Of a stretch of 64,000 bases of DNA, positions 34,670-45,747 are shown one piece after another. A program made the position numbers and the translations under genes. The first letter of the stretch is position 1; each line of letters starts with the position of its first letter. Where the stretch lies: assembly GCA_019137255.1 (NCBI GenBank), contig WPDH01000237.1, positions 1 through 64,000 of the forward strand. The letters run 5' to 3'. The DNA is from Corinectria fuckeliana. Lineage: Eukaryota > Ascomycota > Sordariomycetes > Hypocreales > Nectriaceae. The notes under the pieces are model-generated. The model did no database searches and was not told where the DNA came from. It worked only from the letters and a program-made list of their open reading frames with translations.

Positions 34670-35801
34670 ATGGCTGTGCTCTCCAACGGAAAAGAGGCCC
34701 CGACAATGATGCCCTGGCTTGCGAACTTGCCTCACTGGCTTTCAAGAAGAGGCGTGTCGATCCTCGTTGCCGTCTTCTTCTCGGCCGCTTCCCTCTACCT
34801 TCTCAGCATCACGTATCCCGACTCGCCAAATTCGCACATGTCAAAGTTCACAGGCCTCGATGGCTTCTCAAATCTCGAGCGCCCAGAGTGCGTCCGGCCG
34901 CAAAACGTGGCGTCGCCGGAAATCTGGAATGCCGCGGAAGAAAAGTATCGCCATCTCATGGACGACAAATTCACGTGCGTAGAGCCCTTCCCACACCTGC
35001 ACCCACTCACTACCAGACTATTAGCCCACCCATGCTGACCTAGTGGCACATTGTAGAATTGCCATCTTGACATATCATCGTCCCAAGCTTCTGAACAGGA
35101 CCCTCCACGTGCTTACAGAACAGAAAGTTCCATCCTTGTACGAAATTGTCGTAATATGGAACGATCCCGAGGAAGATCCGCCAGAGGACTTCATCACGGC
35201 CCACAACGTCACGGTGCGGTACAGGACGACTCCGTACAACAGCATGACGATGAAGTTCCGCCCAGACCCGGATTATCGCACCAAGGCGGTTCTGTTATCC
35301 GACGACGAAGTCAACTACGAGCCTTCAGACATGGAATTCGCCTTCCAGACTTGGCGCAAGCAAGGCCAATACCGCATCGCCGGCCCCTTCGCCCGCTGTG
35401 TCAAGATGGACAAACAAGGCCGGTGGCGATACAACAAGTGCAAGGGCTTGGACTACTACAACCTGGCCCTGTCTGGCTTGCTCTTCACGCACGTCTCGTT
35501 TCTCGAGTACTTCTCGTCCGGCGACCAACTTATGACGAACCTACGGTCGTACATAGACGAGGTGTTCAACTGTGATGACCTCGCCTTCAACTTTGCGGTT
35601 GCCATGTTGACCTGCTCTGGTCCCTTGCAGATCACTGGCATTACCAAGGCCCACATTGGGAGGCCTAAGATTGGCATCAGCAACAGGCCGTCACATTTGA
35701 AAACTCGGCACAAGTGCTTGAACGATTTTACCGACATGTTTGGATACATGCCTTTACTGAATACGACGGAACACATTGCACGGGGAGGTGTTGGCTTTTA
35801 A
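34670..35801 (+). CDS. GT64 exostosin-like glycosyltransferase, type II membrane protein
   Basis: Two exons (34670-34974 and 35057-35801, intron 82 bp GTGCGT...TGTAG), about 349 residues. The join gives KFTIAILTYHRPKLLNRTL, the opening of the exostosin catalytic domain. A single membrane anchor lies at residues 28-47 after a short cytosolic tail, the Golgi type II layout. Further signs: IWNDPEEDPP (136-145), the metal-binding LLSDDEVNY (181-189, in the place of the DxD motif), and NCDDLAFNF near the C-terminus. GT64 enzymes (EXT C-terminal domain, EXTL2) transfer alpha-linked GlcNAc or GalNAc; in animals this builds heparan sulfate. The fungal acceptor is unknown. Its divergent partner is a nucleotide-sugar-type transporter. 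Confidence 0.88.
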
Positions 35802-37649
35802 GTACGCAGGATTTACGCATCAGCATATAGAAGCGCTGGTCATTTCATACGATTTCTTTTCAAAATCCCTCGCATTCGCTACTATGTTAGCAACTACCAA
35901 TGTGATGACTGATTTTCACGGTGGATGCAGCGATGGTGACTCCTTTGAGTAATCCTAGACCATCCCCGAAACGAGGACTCTCGGAGGGCATTGGTGAAAC
36001 GCCATATTCACTTAGCGTTTACGGCATATGGAACCTTTATGTGCCGGTTGCGAATTAGCTTTGTATTGAATTTCTATTGGAACCCCTGCAATTTTATTGA
36101 CAGTGGTACTTGGAATACTTCACATAAACAACGATGCACTACGTGCAGTACCAGAGCCGTTCTTTTGTCTGGTACCTCCCTGTTGCAGTGCATGGTGGTA
36201 CGAGACCCCTAAAGCTGCAAAGAAATGGAGGCGTGCACAGCTATCATCTAGCATATATAATCTCCGTTTTCTAGTTAGTACATGGAAATTTTGATACATC
36301 TGGACTTTGATAGCCATTCGCTGTAGGGTCTTGCAGCCGGCATTTTATACATTGTCACCAATGGCATGATAACTCCATCTTGTCGTGGTACAATTCACGT
36401 ACTATTTAAGCAGCTGCAATAGCGCAGTTCACATAATGTGCACATTAGGATATAGTGTCCAATTTATCGCTAGCAGCTCAGTGCAAGATAGTAAGAAGTG
36501 GCTGTTTATACTACAGCAGCGGAGTCAGGCCATGGAAGAATTGGTAGTGCACCATGTTGAGGGAATTGTAAATCGAAATGAGCATATTATTTTTTAACTA
36601 GATTACAAACTATACCACCTATGCCTCTACTACCGAGAAGACCGGATATGCTATTCCCATCCCAGATCGCCTTTAGCTTACCTACCCCTCAATCAAAAGC
36701 CATTTTAATTTGTCCCACTCCGAGCTTCTCTACCTCGCAGCAAGTAAAGACGATGACTTCTTGCACTAAGAACTTCCGCTCTCTGAAAGTTTGGTTCTTG
36801 CGCAAATCTGTCACTGTGACGTTTGGCCCACCATTCGTAGAACTCGGCCCGCGCTTCCCTATTCAAGTTTTTCGGTAGTGGTAGCGAATCCTCATAGCCT
36901 GAGGAATGGGTCTCAGACTCCCTCTGCGGCTCGGTTCAAGAAGCGGCACAATGGGACTGTGCGTTGTGCGTGCCGGAGCGTGATTTTGATCGTCGCGGCC
37001 CTGAGAAGAGACAGCTGTGACGAAAGATAGCTCAAAGCAGCCGGAAACAACAGAAACATTGTCGTTATCATCGACGAATGACTCTTTAGGTGCAGTGTCT
37101 GAGCGGGCGGGCATTGTAAGAGTTAGTTTGCGCCATGTTGTACGAAAAGGTGCTTGAGGATTGGAACTACAGAGAAGTGATGGAGGCAGGGGTTTGAAGC
37201 TGGACTTGTTGGTGAGTTTAGTCAAGTTGAATGCTGCGTAGGTGGGATGCATTTTTATCATTCCATCACAGCACGCTCGTGTATGGTGTTCTCAGAACTT
37301 CATGACCCAGCTCCTGAACACGACAGACTTGAGATATTCTTAGCTAGCTTCTTTTAACATTGTTCTTGACTAATTTGGTGCGCTTGGTGTTATATTGCGA
37401 TTCCGGCCTCACAGTGTTCGATGATGCTGAAAGAAACCAGCCCAGGATAGAATAAAGTCCTTGCTGTAGAATATTTCAATTACTAATACTATTTAATACT
37501 GTTCACTTTGTACTGCTGAATTCATAACAACAACCAGACTGGCTCTGGAACAGGCCTATAGAGGATTCTAGGATCGTCGCCGTGGACCTATTTTTGGGAC
37601 GGACACCAAGCTAGTTCCCATAGTGAGATTAGCCCAGCGACAATATCCA
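35802..37649. other. 1.8-kb gene-poor stretch
   Basis: The only longer frame is 132 codons on the minus strand (36863-37261), with low-complexity composition and no domain. Nothing else can be supported. Confidence 0.45.
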
Positions 37650-38942
37650 GTGACTCTCGGTGAATAAGACAACGCCACTTCGGACAACCTTAAACGTCTG
37701 CTTACCGACATGCAGCCTGCCACATCTGGCCTTGGAGGCAAGGACGTGTATGACGAGAGCTACCGCAAAGCGCCCAGGCTTGAACCCTCCAGCTTCACGA
37801 CCAGCTTTTGCCCGTACAATGTTGGCATCATTGATGTTGTATCCCAACTACTCCTTCCAAACCCGCATTCAGACAAGCCAAGGGCCATCAAAGCTGAGTT
37901 ATACAATGCCAATGTTCGTGTTCCCGCCAGTTGACATCCCCCCCTTGGCCTTAAGCTGACTCCATCCAAGGTGTATACAGGGCCTTGGAGGTCCGTCACG
38001 ATGGTCAAGCCATGACATTTGACTGGGGTTTAGGCATAGATTCCGACAGATCGCAGATTCGCTGGGCGGCCTTATACAGTGACTGTGAGCTTGAAGTATT
38101 CCCTGTGCAATCTGGCCACCGCATCACTCTTACGTACAATCTGTACGTTACTCGCGGCAATAGTCAGCTATCAAGCAAGCCTAATGCTCTCGACGTTACT
38201 TAGACGCCCCTCTACGGACATCTTGAAGCAGTCATTAGCGACGAGATCTGTTTGCCAGATGGTAGGATCAAATCTACCTCTTCCCCTCTGTACTCACCAA
38301 GCCTAGCTATATGTTTGCTGACTCACTACTCTTGCAGGTGGCCATCTTGGCTTCTACACCACACACGCATATCCGCACACTTCATCGCAGGGCTGCTTGA
38401 CCGACACCCTGAAAGGCCTTGACATGACCATCAGGCAAGCCTTCCAACACCTCGGCTGTGGTGTGTGCCTGCGACCTATACTGGCAGCCACCTCTTTCTG
38501 TGAAGAGCCTATGCGCTTCAAGCTTGGCAAGAACTTCAAGATCAAGGCTCTGCCTTGGTATGTCGAAAACATGAAGGAGTGGGAGTTGTCGCTTAAGGAC
38601 GACTGGGGTCTTGAGCAGATCTCATTTGACGTTGTTGTCTGGCTAAACGAACCCAATCTCAAGATCAAGGAAGTTTTCTTTGCCTATGCCGCGATGAGTA
38701 TGACTCCTTGGCCTAACGAGCAAGGGATCAAGGATGCTCTGCACTGTAGAAAGCTGCAAGTGCTAACTTTATCTAGTAGAAGATCTCGCCCTAGGATGAA
38801 TCTGACTGTAGCTAACTGCCTACGCACACTCGAAACCGGAGTACGTGGCTCGGAATCCGCCTTTGTCCCTCACTACGTTCAAAGTCCCATTAACAGCAGC
38901 GCTCGCAGCGATGCTTTTCCAAACTGTGCATCATGCTACTAA
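37650..38942 (+). pseudogene. 2OG-Fe(II) oxygenase-like protein, broken
   Basis: Forward frames give pieces of one fungal family: DVYDESYRKAPRLEPSSF and IIDVVSQLLLPNPHSD (37735-37920), EVRHDGQAMTFDW (37986), IRWAALYSDCELEVFP with SGHRITLTYNLYVTRG (38060-38160), then DTLKGLDMTIRQAFQHLG (38403). The SGHR-TLTYNLY stretch matches the C-terminal His and Arg region of prolyl-4-hydroxylase-like folds. Around 37910-37980 the segment that should carry the HxD iron ligands is out of frame and shortened. An in-frame TAG interrupts at about 38203, and the last part drifts off. The gene is therefore dead; its former substrate is unknown. Confidence 0.7.
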
Positions 38943-39505
38943 CAAGGAAGAAAGCAGGGTCCTCCCTCAAACTCAAATACCTCGCAATGACGTCTAACGT
39001 GAAAGGTTAATAGTATAAAATTCTTGGGAGGATGAAATTCGGCCAACGTGTCAACAGTGGCGCAGCTTGCACAATCGTTTCACAGTAATGAGTGCCCATC
39101 ATTCTTTGAGAGATTATACTTGCAGTCAGTGTGCAGCTATTACCTAGCTCCAAATGGCAGATTTGTTTCAGTCAGAGGTTGTTGTTTGCCTTGACGCATT
39201 CCTGCTGGCGACGCCACATTGTGTCTTCCATGCTCGCCTCCCACTCGGACTGATATCATTCCTTCTTGGACGGATTGTTTTGTCATTGACATTTCCAGGG
39301 ATCGCCAAGATTGCTTGCTAAGGTTCAGGGACGCGTTGATGAGGACCACAATTCGCGTGACGAGCGGGGTGCAGCTTGTGAATACGAGAAGCCGAGACAC
39401 GCTGACGATCGAAATAATCCCCTGAATGATCGACGCCCCTTAAAACTTCTCAACCAACGCTTGAGCTGAGAACCAGGTGGGCGGACAGCTTCTACCGGAT
39501 TCATC
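38943..39505. other. No gene seen
   Basis: Short overlapping frames only; promoter side of the GH12-like gene. Confidence 0.45.
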
Positions 39506-40700
39506 ATGACACGGGGTCTCATCTTGAGCAGCATCGCCCTTCTGCTGCTGCTCGACGCCAGCTCGGTGCAAGCCAAGACTAATGGTGATGATGTTACCAC
39601 TATTTGCGGCAAGGAAATGGTCGGCGATGTCACCAAGCCTTTGATGTGTGAGCACGAATTATACCTCATACCCAGCGAGGACCGTTCGAGCTGACCCCCC
39701 TATCCGCAGACTATTCCAACGCCTGGAATGACAAAAGCCCCGACGAAGGGTTCGTCTGCATGCGCGTCGACAACAGCACGCCCGCCTACGACGCAACGTG
39801 GAACTGGGGCGAGGACATCCAGGACGTGCACTCGTTCCCGTACGTGCGCTTCGGCAGCGAGGACCTGCCCATGCGCCTCAGCAGCATCCGGTCCATCCGC
39901 CTGTCGACCGACTGGATCATGACGGCCGGCGCGCTCAGCGATCCGCCGCGGACCTTTAGCAAAGCCGTGTGGACCAAGAACAGGAAGAAGCTGGAGGGGA
40001 AGGGCGTCCAGGCCAACGCGGCCTGGGACTTCTTCCTCGACGACAACCGCAACAGGACGCTCTACCCGCAGGAGGCCGCTATCGAGTTCATGGTCTGGCT
40101 CGGTAGTGTCGGCGATCCTTGGTGGCTGGGGCGACTGAACGGCACCATCCTGTCCAACGTGACACTCGGAGACGCTGAGTTGTGAGTTGCCCGTTACGGT
40201 ATTCCTTAAAAGTAGCTATTTATCCAGGATTGTTGACATTCATCAGCTCCCTTTACTACGGACGCAACTCCGGTGGCACCCACGTCTTCACCGCCGTGCC
40301 CCGCGACGGCGAGGACATTCTCTCCATCGACGAAGACTTCTACCCTCTCTTCGAGTTCATCCTCAAGAAAGCCCACGGCCATCCAGAGACTCCAGATGAC
40401 CTACCCGAGGACCCATACCTCGGCATTGTCGAGTTCGGCTCCGAGACCTGGTTCTCTGACGGCAACGTGACGTTCACGGCAGCGAACTTTGGCATGCACT
40501 TGGACGGGGAGAAGCATGATGAGCTGGGTGACAGCAACTCCAGTGAGAATAACAGTACTTCTGAAGATGCCGGCGCTGGCGGTGGCAGCAGTGCGACGGA
40601 CTCGTCGGATGAGGACGATGATAGTGCGGCTGTGGTCCTGGCTGGGTTGCCAGTGTTTGGATATACTGTAGTAACTTTGATGGTCGCGGCTCTCTGGTAG
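39506..40700 (+). CDS. GH12-like endo-beta-1,4-glucanase / xyloglucanase, GPI-anchor type
   Basis: Three exons: 39506-39647, 39710-40181, 40247-40700 (introns 62 and 65 bp), about 355 residues. Signal peptide 1-23. The body follows the GH12 jelly-roll order: early CGKE and YSNAWN, YDATWNWGEDIQDVHSFPYV, L-SI-SI strands, NAAWDFFLD, and IEFMVWLGSVGDPWWLG, where the Glu of IEFM sits at the nucleophile position (usual form YEIMIWL). Near the end, VEFGSETWFS with a Glu at the acid/base position is followed by FTAANFGMHL. About 45 Ser/Asn/Asp/Glu-rich residues and a hydrophobic tail (VVLAGLPVFGYTVVTLMVAALW) suggest a GPI anchor, uncommon for GH12 enzymes, which are mostly free. It likely acts on beta-glucan or plant xyloglucan at the cell surface. 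G+C is high in exon 2. Confidence 0.78.
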
Positions 40701-40784
40701 TCTGAGAGAGCCAGCTGGAAATATTGTATATTTACTCATGTATGATAGTCAAGAACATGTCCGCTATGTGGTCGAAGCTGCACA

Positions 40785-41916
40785 TTAAATGTTTCGTACG
40801 GGGCGAGGCTTAGCAGCCCTTTTGTAAGCCGCCATGAAACGCCATAGTATCTCTTCCTCATCAGCCTTAGCTACAAGGCACAACCCCAATAGCCGATTAT
40901 TATAGTGAAGCTGCCCTACTGGAATAACGACCAGAGGACATCCTGCAAAAGTTAGCACGGGGGGCAAAGACACGATTAAGGGTTAATTACCTGTAGCGAG
41001 CAGCTTGGACGCACAACACGGCAACTCCCGGAGCTACAAAGAGACTGACATATTCTTTATCAATTGCTTCGTCGAGAATCTGCTTGGCATTATTACGAAT
41101 CTCCATCTTTACTGCGTTGAATTTTCCCTTCTTATCGGTACTCTTTATTACTGCTTCTAAACCAGGTTGCTCCATGAATGTTGTAGGTAGTTAGAGTACA
41201 GCTTAGCTGAGGAATAGCAAGTGCATTATCGGTCAGCAAACAAGTAGCAAGGGTTTCTTTGCTGCTATCCTTGTTGAAGTTGATGATATCTGCCGCATTA
41301 CTTACAGGGTGTTCATTAAACGCCTAGATGAGCTTAAGGATGTAAACATTCTTAAAGTCCTAATCTAAGTGGTGTTTAGTTAGCTTTTATATAGTTGCTA
41401 GACGTTAGAGTGATATATATGTGATTGGAAAAAATATAGCCAGCAGTATCGAAACATCTTAGACATCAGCCGGATACTTTATAGAGTAGCAGTGGCTCTG
41501 TGTATAGAAACCCAACGGTAGGCTTGAGCGCGTACAGACCTGCCCGTGTCGAGGGAGTCACGATGGAATCTATTGTCTCTATCGTCATGGCAAGAGGTGT
41601 AAAGCCGGAGACGGCAGAACCGGTAGACGAGCCTCTAGGAGCGTTGTAATTCTCAATACGGATTGAGTCCAGCATGCAGAGAGTGAGTCAGTCTACGCGC
41701 CGAGTGCCCTAGCAATTTCACATTCTCCTCCATCTTGCCAACATAGAGAGATAACGTCTGGCCACCGTGGGTAGACCAATGCGGCTCATGGCGATCAATC
41801 TGGGCGAAATACTCCTGCACGATCTGGACGCTCGTAGTGGTTACTTCTTCGACATACTGCTGCAGATCGACTACGTTGGCTCGGTACTGCTCGCAGGCAG
41901 CCATTGTACCACTCAT
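40785..41916 (-). pseudogene. Amidase-signature enzyme, broken
   Basis: Minus-strand pieces in family order: VDLQQYVEEVTTTSVQIVQEYFAQI at 41916-41770 (N-terminal helix), NYNAPRGSSTGSAVS with ITPSTRAGLYALKPT-like sequence at 41640-41490 (the Ser-rich amidase signature and catalytic loop), a helix at 41175-40990, and LPPVLTFAGCPLVVIPVGQL at 40970-40900. Damage: the signature GGSS-like run reads RGSS, ETDGS has become ETIDS, and large internal segments and frames are lost. Amidases of this family hydrolyse aliphatic or aromatic amides through a Ser-Ser-Lys triad, which is not intact here. Confidence 0.65.
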
Positions 41917-42533
41917 ACTATATGGCGTCCTCGATTCGTAGTTGGACTCCTCTAATGACTACTGTATTGATGGCTATCCTGCGGTTTGCCGCGGCGACAG
42001 CCACAAAGGGCATCTTAGGATCGAGTGATATAGGGCGGAAGCACACATATCCTGTCATTCTATTTCCCGCTGGGATGTATTCCCCGTGGAATCAATGACC
42101 ACACGCGCTTCAGGGTCAGGTCGAGTACTCCCTTTTAGACGCTACTCAAAATCTACTAACTAAGACGGCATCCTCTTAGTGAAGGTTTCGAATGATCCTG
42201 GAAGGCCAAAAGCAAGATGGCTGCGAAACTCCAAGCATCAATAGCCAGGGTTCAGTGGTGGGATCATTAGTTCTTATATATCTTGTGCCCGTCGTGCGAC
42301 GAGATACATCGTCACGGTTTCAATAGGAACTATACCCAGCGACATTTCCGTGTCGCTCATTGTGGTTCTACTCCGAAAGGCAACTTTCAGCCTCAGAGTT
42401 ACGAAATCTAGTTTCTACCAGGCCCGTCTGTTAGGGACATCAGCTACGAGATCGACAAGACGAACATGAGATTTGTTGCAGGTGGAGCCCGCATGCCCCG
42501 TGATGTCACTAGCAGTACGACAAAGCCCACCGG
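41917..42533. other. No gene seen
   Basis: Short frames only. Possibly the lost 5' part of the ankyrin pseudogene lies at its right end, but no motif supports this. Confidence 0.4.
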
Positions 42534-43560
42534 ATGAAGGCTGGCCTTAGAGACAAGGTCGAGATGAAACGAAAGTGGACAGAGGCTATCGAGACTGACG
42601 ACTTTGGGCTGATAAAGATTGTCCATGCCGCGAGCCAGATGGTACAGGGCAATATCTCATATGTTCAAGACTCCCTCGAGACCTCCCCGGAGGCAGAAAT
42701 CTTTCTACACAGGGTTCAGTCATGGGATATGCCTTAGCATGACGCGTCCGATGAAGAGGGAGAGGTGGCAGGCGACGAGGAAAATGCCGCCCAGACGACC
42801 GTTGAGACTGCCCTGCACCTGGCAGCATGCGAAGCGTATCCCGACATGGTCAAACTTCTTCTCTCCAAGCGCGTCGACGCAAATGACGCTGATGTGAACG
42901 GCCGAACTGCGCTCGTGGAGGTGGCGTTCTGAGGCCGGCTGGAGAAGGTCGAGGTCCTCTTGCAGCACGGAGCTGACAAGTCACTGGTGTGCTTTCAAGG
43001 CCGTCGGCTTCTGCGTGCTGCTTATTTTGCTAAACCTATGGGCAAGAATGCACAGTTACGAAGATTGCGTGCAGGTGGCGATGGCAACTCTGAGCCCGTA
43101 TACAAAGAAGACACATACGCGAAGGATAGGAACCGCAGAGACATTGTCCGGCTCCTCGACAACAGCACTGATGAACCAGACTATCCTCAGCTGGATGGGT
43201 TCGCTTCTCAAAGATCCGCAAGTGATTCAACGCCGCTTTCTCTGAAGGCCTAGTACAGCTTGCCTTCCTGGTGAGAGACGGTTGCTGGGAGAGACTGGAC
43301 TTATGAGGCTCTTCGCCTTGGCAGCGTGGTTCACGCCGGTGTCCAACTACAGTGACCGTGGAATGCCAGGGCGTTTCTAAGCCTGCCATGCGGAGAAGCA
43401 GCTGGTTGCGTACTTCATCTAGAAGTACCTGGTCCTACCGCACGAGTTGAGCATTCCTGAACAGCCGGCTAACAGCCTTGAAGAACTGCTTTGTGATGCT
43501 GTAGGTTCCAAATACACTGTATAGGAGCAGGGTAGGTTCCTCAAATGGTATCTAGTTCTT
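42534..43560 (+). pseudogene. Ankyrin-repeat protein with deaminase-like C-terminal domain, broken
   Basis: Forward frames show ankyrin repeats: TALHLAACEAYPDMVKLLLS (42805) and a second NGRTALVEVAF, then a TGA stop, then GRLEKVEVLLQHGADKSL (42935). After a frame change comes GMPGRF, a TAA stop, and ACHAEKQLVAYFI (43381-43419), followed by another stop and YLVLPHELSIPEQ. The CHAE motif has the His and Glu of zinc-dependent cytidine-deaminase-like folds, and ankyrin repeats are found joined to such domains in fungal proteins. The later PCxxC-type zinc motif was not found. Three or more stops and a frameshift show it is inactive. Confidence 0.6.
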
Positions 43561-44001
43561 AAGCGAGTATCCGGTGGTGATCTTGTGCTTCCTCGTATCG
43601 GCCCTAGCTGCTTCCGGCCCTGGACGTCGTGTGCTATCAGCACGCAGATTGCCCATCTTAGAGCAAGTAGATGTTTGCGAGAAAGCAGAGTTACTGCTCT
43701 TCCTGCAAGTGTTTTTAGTATAAATGCCGAAGACCTGGAGAGGGCCATAGGGTCAGTACTATAAGTGTTGGCGTAATGGCAGACCGGTGTGAGATGCTCT
43801 GTCAGTGGAGAGTTCGTGAACGAGGACCGTAAGAGTTGACTTTGGGCAGCAATGAGGCGCACTCAGAAAGTGGCATTACCCAACCTGCCTTACTGTTACG
43901 AATCTAGTTCCGAGTTTACGTCCAAATCTAGGAGTGCGGGTACTTGTTAGGTTATATAATGCTACGTGACAGTCTGATATCGCAACAGTTGCACATGAAG
44001 A
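43561..44001. other. No gene seen
   Basis: A 147-codon minus frame (43419-43862) is the antisense of the ankyrin pseudogene tail and flank, without a domain. Confidence 0.4.
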
Positions 44002-45596
44002 TCAAGGGGCAACCGGCTTCTGGGCCCAGGCCACGTTGGAGCGGTAGTAGGGATGCAGCTCCGGGTTGCGCAACTCCTTACGCAGATGAGCGGCGTACAC
44101 GGCGATTTCCTCCCGCGACCAGCCCAACTGGATAGCCGAGAAGCCGACAACGCCCTCGATGTCGTTCTCAATGGCGACCTTGGAGAACTGGCCAATCTCG
44201 CGCTGCTTCGGGTCCTTGGGCCAGCCCGAGATTGGGATCTTCAAATTCCACATTGGTTAGCTCTAGACACACACAACTCGCGCGGGCCCAGGAAGTCTCT
44301 CTCCCTCACCTTGATGGGCTCCTCCTGGATGTTGACAAAGCCCGCCTCTTGCAGCGCCTTCCGCTGGACCTGGTCGCGCACGACAGTGAAGGAGGCGGTC
44401 GAGCCCAGCTTCTTGGCGCCCTCGCGGAAGAAGATGCCCCACTGCGCCAGGGCCGACACGTCGGTGACGGAGCCGTCGTCGGACTCGAAGAAGCCGTTGC
44501 ACTCGAACGACTCGATCCAGGCGCCCGGCTTGAGGGCCCGGTACGCCTGCTTGAACAGGCCGGTCCAGTCCGTCACGCAGCCGATGAGCCACCGCATGTG
44601 CACGTAGTCGAGCGAGTCCCCGGTGAAGGTCCAGTCCTGCATGAAGTCGTCGATCTCGCTGTGGGAGGCATGGGGGATTAGTTCGGTGTGCTTGAGCAAG
44701 CTTGGCAGTGCGGTGCTTACAACTTCACGTTGGGTGGGACCCAGGACGGCTGGATGGGCGACAGGTCAGTCCCGACGACCTCGGTTTCGGGGAACTGGTC
44801 GCCAAAGTCACTGTTTCTGCAGTCAGCTGAAGGTGGTCGGAGGTGGAAGTTGGCGGGAGGTGTAAGTACATGGCCCAGATGCCCGTCCCGGTTCCAATAT
44901 CAACCGCTTTCTGGTGTAGCTGTCAGCCGCTGCTGGAGCTCACAGTCCAGTCCCAACCTACCTCTATGTTATGCGGCAGGGGAGCATAGTGAAGCTTGCC
45001 GTCCTGGGCGAGCGTAAACAGGTGATGTCTCAGACAACGTTAGCACGGCACGACGGTCCTCGCACGTACGCTCAGCTCAGTCTTACTGGATGTCCAACGT
45101 CTCATTCTGCAGGTCGTCGTTGGCGCCCCTTTGCGCGTCTCAGCTGTCGATCCGGAGCGTCCCAAGGAGAGTCTTCCGCCCACTTACCAGTACTGGTTGC
45201 TCCCACGGTCGCTGTGGTAGGTGCGGCCGTTGATGGTCCGGTACTGCAAGATGCTCGACGAGATGGACGCCGTCGAGCTGGCCGCGTCGTCGCCCAGCGT
45301 CGAGTCGGCGTCGTCCTACACCAGCGAGGAATGGTCAGCAGGAATGAATGTCACCCAGTACCAGCACCCGTACCCACCTCGTCGGGGAGTGGCTGCTCGG
45401 TCCAGTGCTGTGGCGGCTGGAGTTGGCTCTCGGCCGGCGGGGGCGTGGTAGCCGCGGCCGGCGGAGCAGCTTCTTCTGGATCCAACGCGGCGCGCTGCTC
45501 TTCGGACGTAACAGCCGCGGGTGAAGTAGGCGCCGGCGGAGCAGCTTCTGGCTCCGACACCACCTTCGTTCCGGACGTTGGCTGCGGTTCCGACAT
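44002..45596 (-). CDS. LaeA-like SAM-dependent methyltransferase
   Basis: Eight exons fit: 45596-45378, 45315-45188, 45128-45087, 45028-44962, 44910-44870, 44816-44721, 44658-44310, 44238-44002. The frame closes throughout, giving about 319 residues. An Ala/Pro/Glu-rich N-terminus (1-75) is followed by [33 protein letters not shown] motif [12 protein letters not shown] (156-166), [25 protein letters not shown] (the family hallmark), LDYVHMRWL and [10 protein letters not shown]. Introns with the CTAAC branch point and AAG acceptors occur twice. Many genes of this family are annotated as LaeA or UMTA-like; the founding members control or sit within secondary-metabolite clusters. No biosynthetic backbone gene lies in this window, so the target is unknown. 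A TATA box lies 145 bp upstream. Confidence 0.9.
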
Positions 45597-45740
45597 GTTG
45601 TTGGCTCTAGGGGTCGAGAGAAGCGAGGTTAAAATAGCGCAAGGAGGAGGAGATGATCACGACGAACGACCCGGACGGTAAGTGAGGGGTACGGGCTTAT
45701 CCCTGCGCCATGTCGACGCCATGACTGGCTGGTCACTTCG

Positions 45741-45747
45741 TTATATA
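45741..45747 (-). promoter_or_regulatory. TATA box of the LaeA-like gene
   Basis: The minus strand reads TATATAA about 145 bp upstream of the start codon at 45596. Confidence 0.5.

Noticed and set aside
36863..37261. 132-codon minus-strand frame
   Set aside because: No domain, no signal peptide and unremarkable composition; cannot be told from chance.
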